A DNA stretch of 18,228 nt from an uncultured bacterium. GTDB taxonomy: Bacteria; Patescibacteriota; Gracilibacteria; Absconditabacterales; Absconditicoccaceae. A program made the translations under genes and the position numbers. Within the stretch, counting starts at the first letter, position 1. Every line of letters starts with the position of its first letter. Shown piece after piece: positions 16,696 through 18,228 of this stretch. The notes beneath the pieces are model-generated. The model ran no database searches. It was not told the origin of the DNA and worked only from the letters and a program-made list of their open reading frames with translations. The stretch covers positions 1-18,228 of the forward strand of contig CALCYP010000023.1 of the NCBI GenBank assembly GCA_937906635.1. Direction: 5' to 3'.

Positions 16696-18228
16696 TTATT
16701 TATCAGAAACTCTTTTGAATACAACCCATACCCATTTTCTCAATTCTTTCCATAATAGTGGATTTTCAATTTTTGTCATTATCTCCTCTGTTTTCAATGC
16801 ATTCAAATGCTTTACATAATATGGGTGTTGGATAGTATGTTTAACATTGTATTTAGCTCACCAAAGAATTCTAGATGTGATTGTACCAAACTCAGCTCTA
16901 GAAACGATATCATTTGGCAAGAATTCATTATTAACCATATCGATTCACATAATTCACAAAGCACAAGCTTTAATTGCATAATCTTTAATTTCTTCCGATT
17001 CCCAAATAGCTGGATTATCATTAAATGATAAACAATGCTCCGGCACATCATCAGGAATTTCAAATCATAAAACATTTACCATAAAGTTAACGACCATCTT
17101 TGCCATATGTCATCTCAAAAGATATCAATCAGGATTAGCTTTTTCAAAGCTATCAATAGTAGTGATACCATTAGCATAAGCCCAGTTATAAGCTGCTAAA
17201 ACCTCATCATCGTAAACATTTCAAAAATTATAAGGTTCATCATCTCAAGCAGATCAATGAGTATTTTTTTCTCAACAAGTTCAATCATAATAGCTATCAG
17301 AGAAATCTCAATTAGGACAGTAATCTCTCTTTAATTGAGTTCAACCTCAGTGAGATGAATTCTGCTCTCGTTTTGCAGTAATAGTTAATCCATCCAATGG
17401 CATAGTATCAGGCACTACTGGTTGCCATCAAACAAATTTATATCAAGTTTTTATAGGATCTTCAGGAGCTGTTATTGGAGATTCATACTTTCAAGTATAA
17501 GTAATAGTCACACCACTATCAATCTCAAAAGTAATAGTATAAACCTCTCTATTATAATAAATCTCCACTACTGTACTTCCATCTCATAATATTGATTGTT
17601 GAGTAAATGGTTGCATTACAAATCATGTATATAATCTTCAAACAGCTTGAGTCGGTTCACCTGTTACTCAATACATAGTTTCAGTATTATACAAAGAATA
17701 TCAAGTATCAGAAATATTCTCAAGATAATATTCAACGTTGTAAACAATTCCTGTATTCGCTGTCCATTGTGCTGTTATATCCAATCCATTTAATGGCATT
17801 GTGTTTGGCACACTTGGACTCCATCATGCAAATGTATATCATGTTCTACTTGGATCTGCTGGTGTTGTTATTGCTGATCCATATTTTCATGTTATTGTTT
17901 CTGTTTCACTTCATCCATTTGCATTGAATGTTATACTATATTCATTCCTACTGTAGTAGATATTGATTATTGTACTTCCATCTGGTTTAATATTAGCTTG
18001 TGTTACTCATCCACTCAATGTGAATCCATCAAATGTACTTGATTCTGCTTGTGTCTGTGTATCACTTGTTCCATACATATTATATCCACTCAATAATACA
18101 TCGTATGCTGTTCATCCTACATTCTCTCATCGATGTTTTACTTCGTATTTTGTTCATGTATTCGCATCCCATATTGCCTCCAATGTCGTTCCTTCCAATG
18201 GCATTCTCTCTAATCAATTCCATCTTAC
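16696..18228 (-). CDS. surface protein with InlB-type repeats and SLH-like C-terminal domain (5' end outside window)
   Basis: The last 511 codons of a larger gene; the start lies beyond the right edge. The visible part begins at the end of one InlB-type repeat (MPLEGTTLEAIW, then DANTGTKYEVKH). At least two further repeats follow, each with an IYY.R..Y.ITF strand, a TGY.F.GW core and a 'MPL.G..ITA.W' end. A Cys/Asp/Gly-rich spacer leads to a ~160-residue C-terminal domain (NGITT, HMAKMVVNF, NVLGF, LGIMGI, SRAEF, SRILWG). This is the same domain as in the gene at 277. One repeat has CGA (17368-17370) exactly where the others have the conserved TGG Trp, and another has CGA (18130-18132) at an aromatic position. 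Probable exported adhesin or envelope protein; ligand unknown. Confidence 0.93.

Noticed and set aside
16807..17028. Plus-strand frame opposite the second surface protein
   Set aside because: Shadow of the continuous minus-strand gene, which matches a repeat family and the C-terminal domain of the other surface protein.

Overview
The window comes from an AT-rich candidate-phyla-radiation (Patescibacteria) bacterium, most likely Absconditabacteria (SR1), order Absconditabacterales. The first evidence is the genetic code. In-frame TGA is glycine throughout: it falls at invariant glycines of EF-Tu, L2, L3, S3 and SecY, and every gene ends in TAA or TAG. The second evidence is that the few in-frame CGA/CGG codons fit tryptophan better than arginine, for example at the conserved Trp of ribosomal protein S3 and at repeat-conserved Trp positions of a surface protein. 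TGA=Gly together with CGA/CGG=Trp is, from memory, NCBI translation table 37 (Absconditabacterales). A standard-code or even a code-25 gene caller will break or mis-translate these genes.

Layout. Bases 1-241 hold a candidate structured leader or small RNA ending in a Rho-independent terminator. Bases 277-3114 encode a large secreted surface protein (signal peptide, beta-helix-like region, InlB-type repeats, SLH-like C-terminal domain), followed by a terminator. Bases 3231-3572 encode a small four-helix membrane protein. Bases 3661-4135 hold a tRNA cluster: intact tRNA-Phe, tRNA-Pro and tRNA-Ile, plus two degenerate tRNA-like genes in which the anticodon arm is replaced by GC-rich hairpins. 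The cluster looks like a tandem duplication of an Ile-Pro pair in which one partner of each copy has decayed. Bases 4136-4446 are non-coding and hold the probable tuf promoter.

Bases 4447-16549 are one long collinear block on the + strand: tuf, rpsJ, rplC, rplD, rplW, rplB, rpsS, rplV, rpsC, rplP, rpmC, rpsQ, rplN, rplX, rplE, rpsN, rpsH, rplF, rplR, rpsE, rplO, secY. This is the classical S10-spc order, lacking rpmD (L30) and without the adk/map/infA genes that often follow secY. It ends at a terminator that could work in both directions. From the right edge a converging minus-strand gene (16696 to beyond 18228) encodes a second surface protein, with InlB-type repeats and the same SLH-like C-terminal domain as the first.

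The translation block supplies ribosomal proteins, EF-Tu and the Sec translocon channel; the two flanking surface proteins are expected clients of that channel. No gene start carries a recognisable Shine-Dalgarno sequence. No transposase, CRISPR array, integrase or phage gene was seen.
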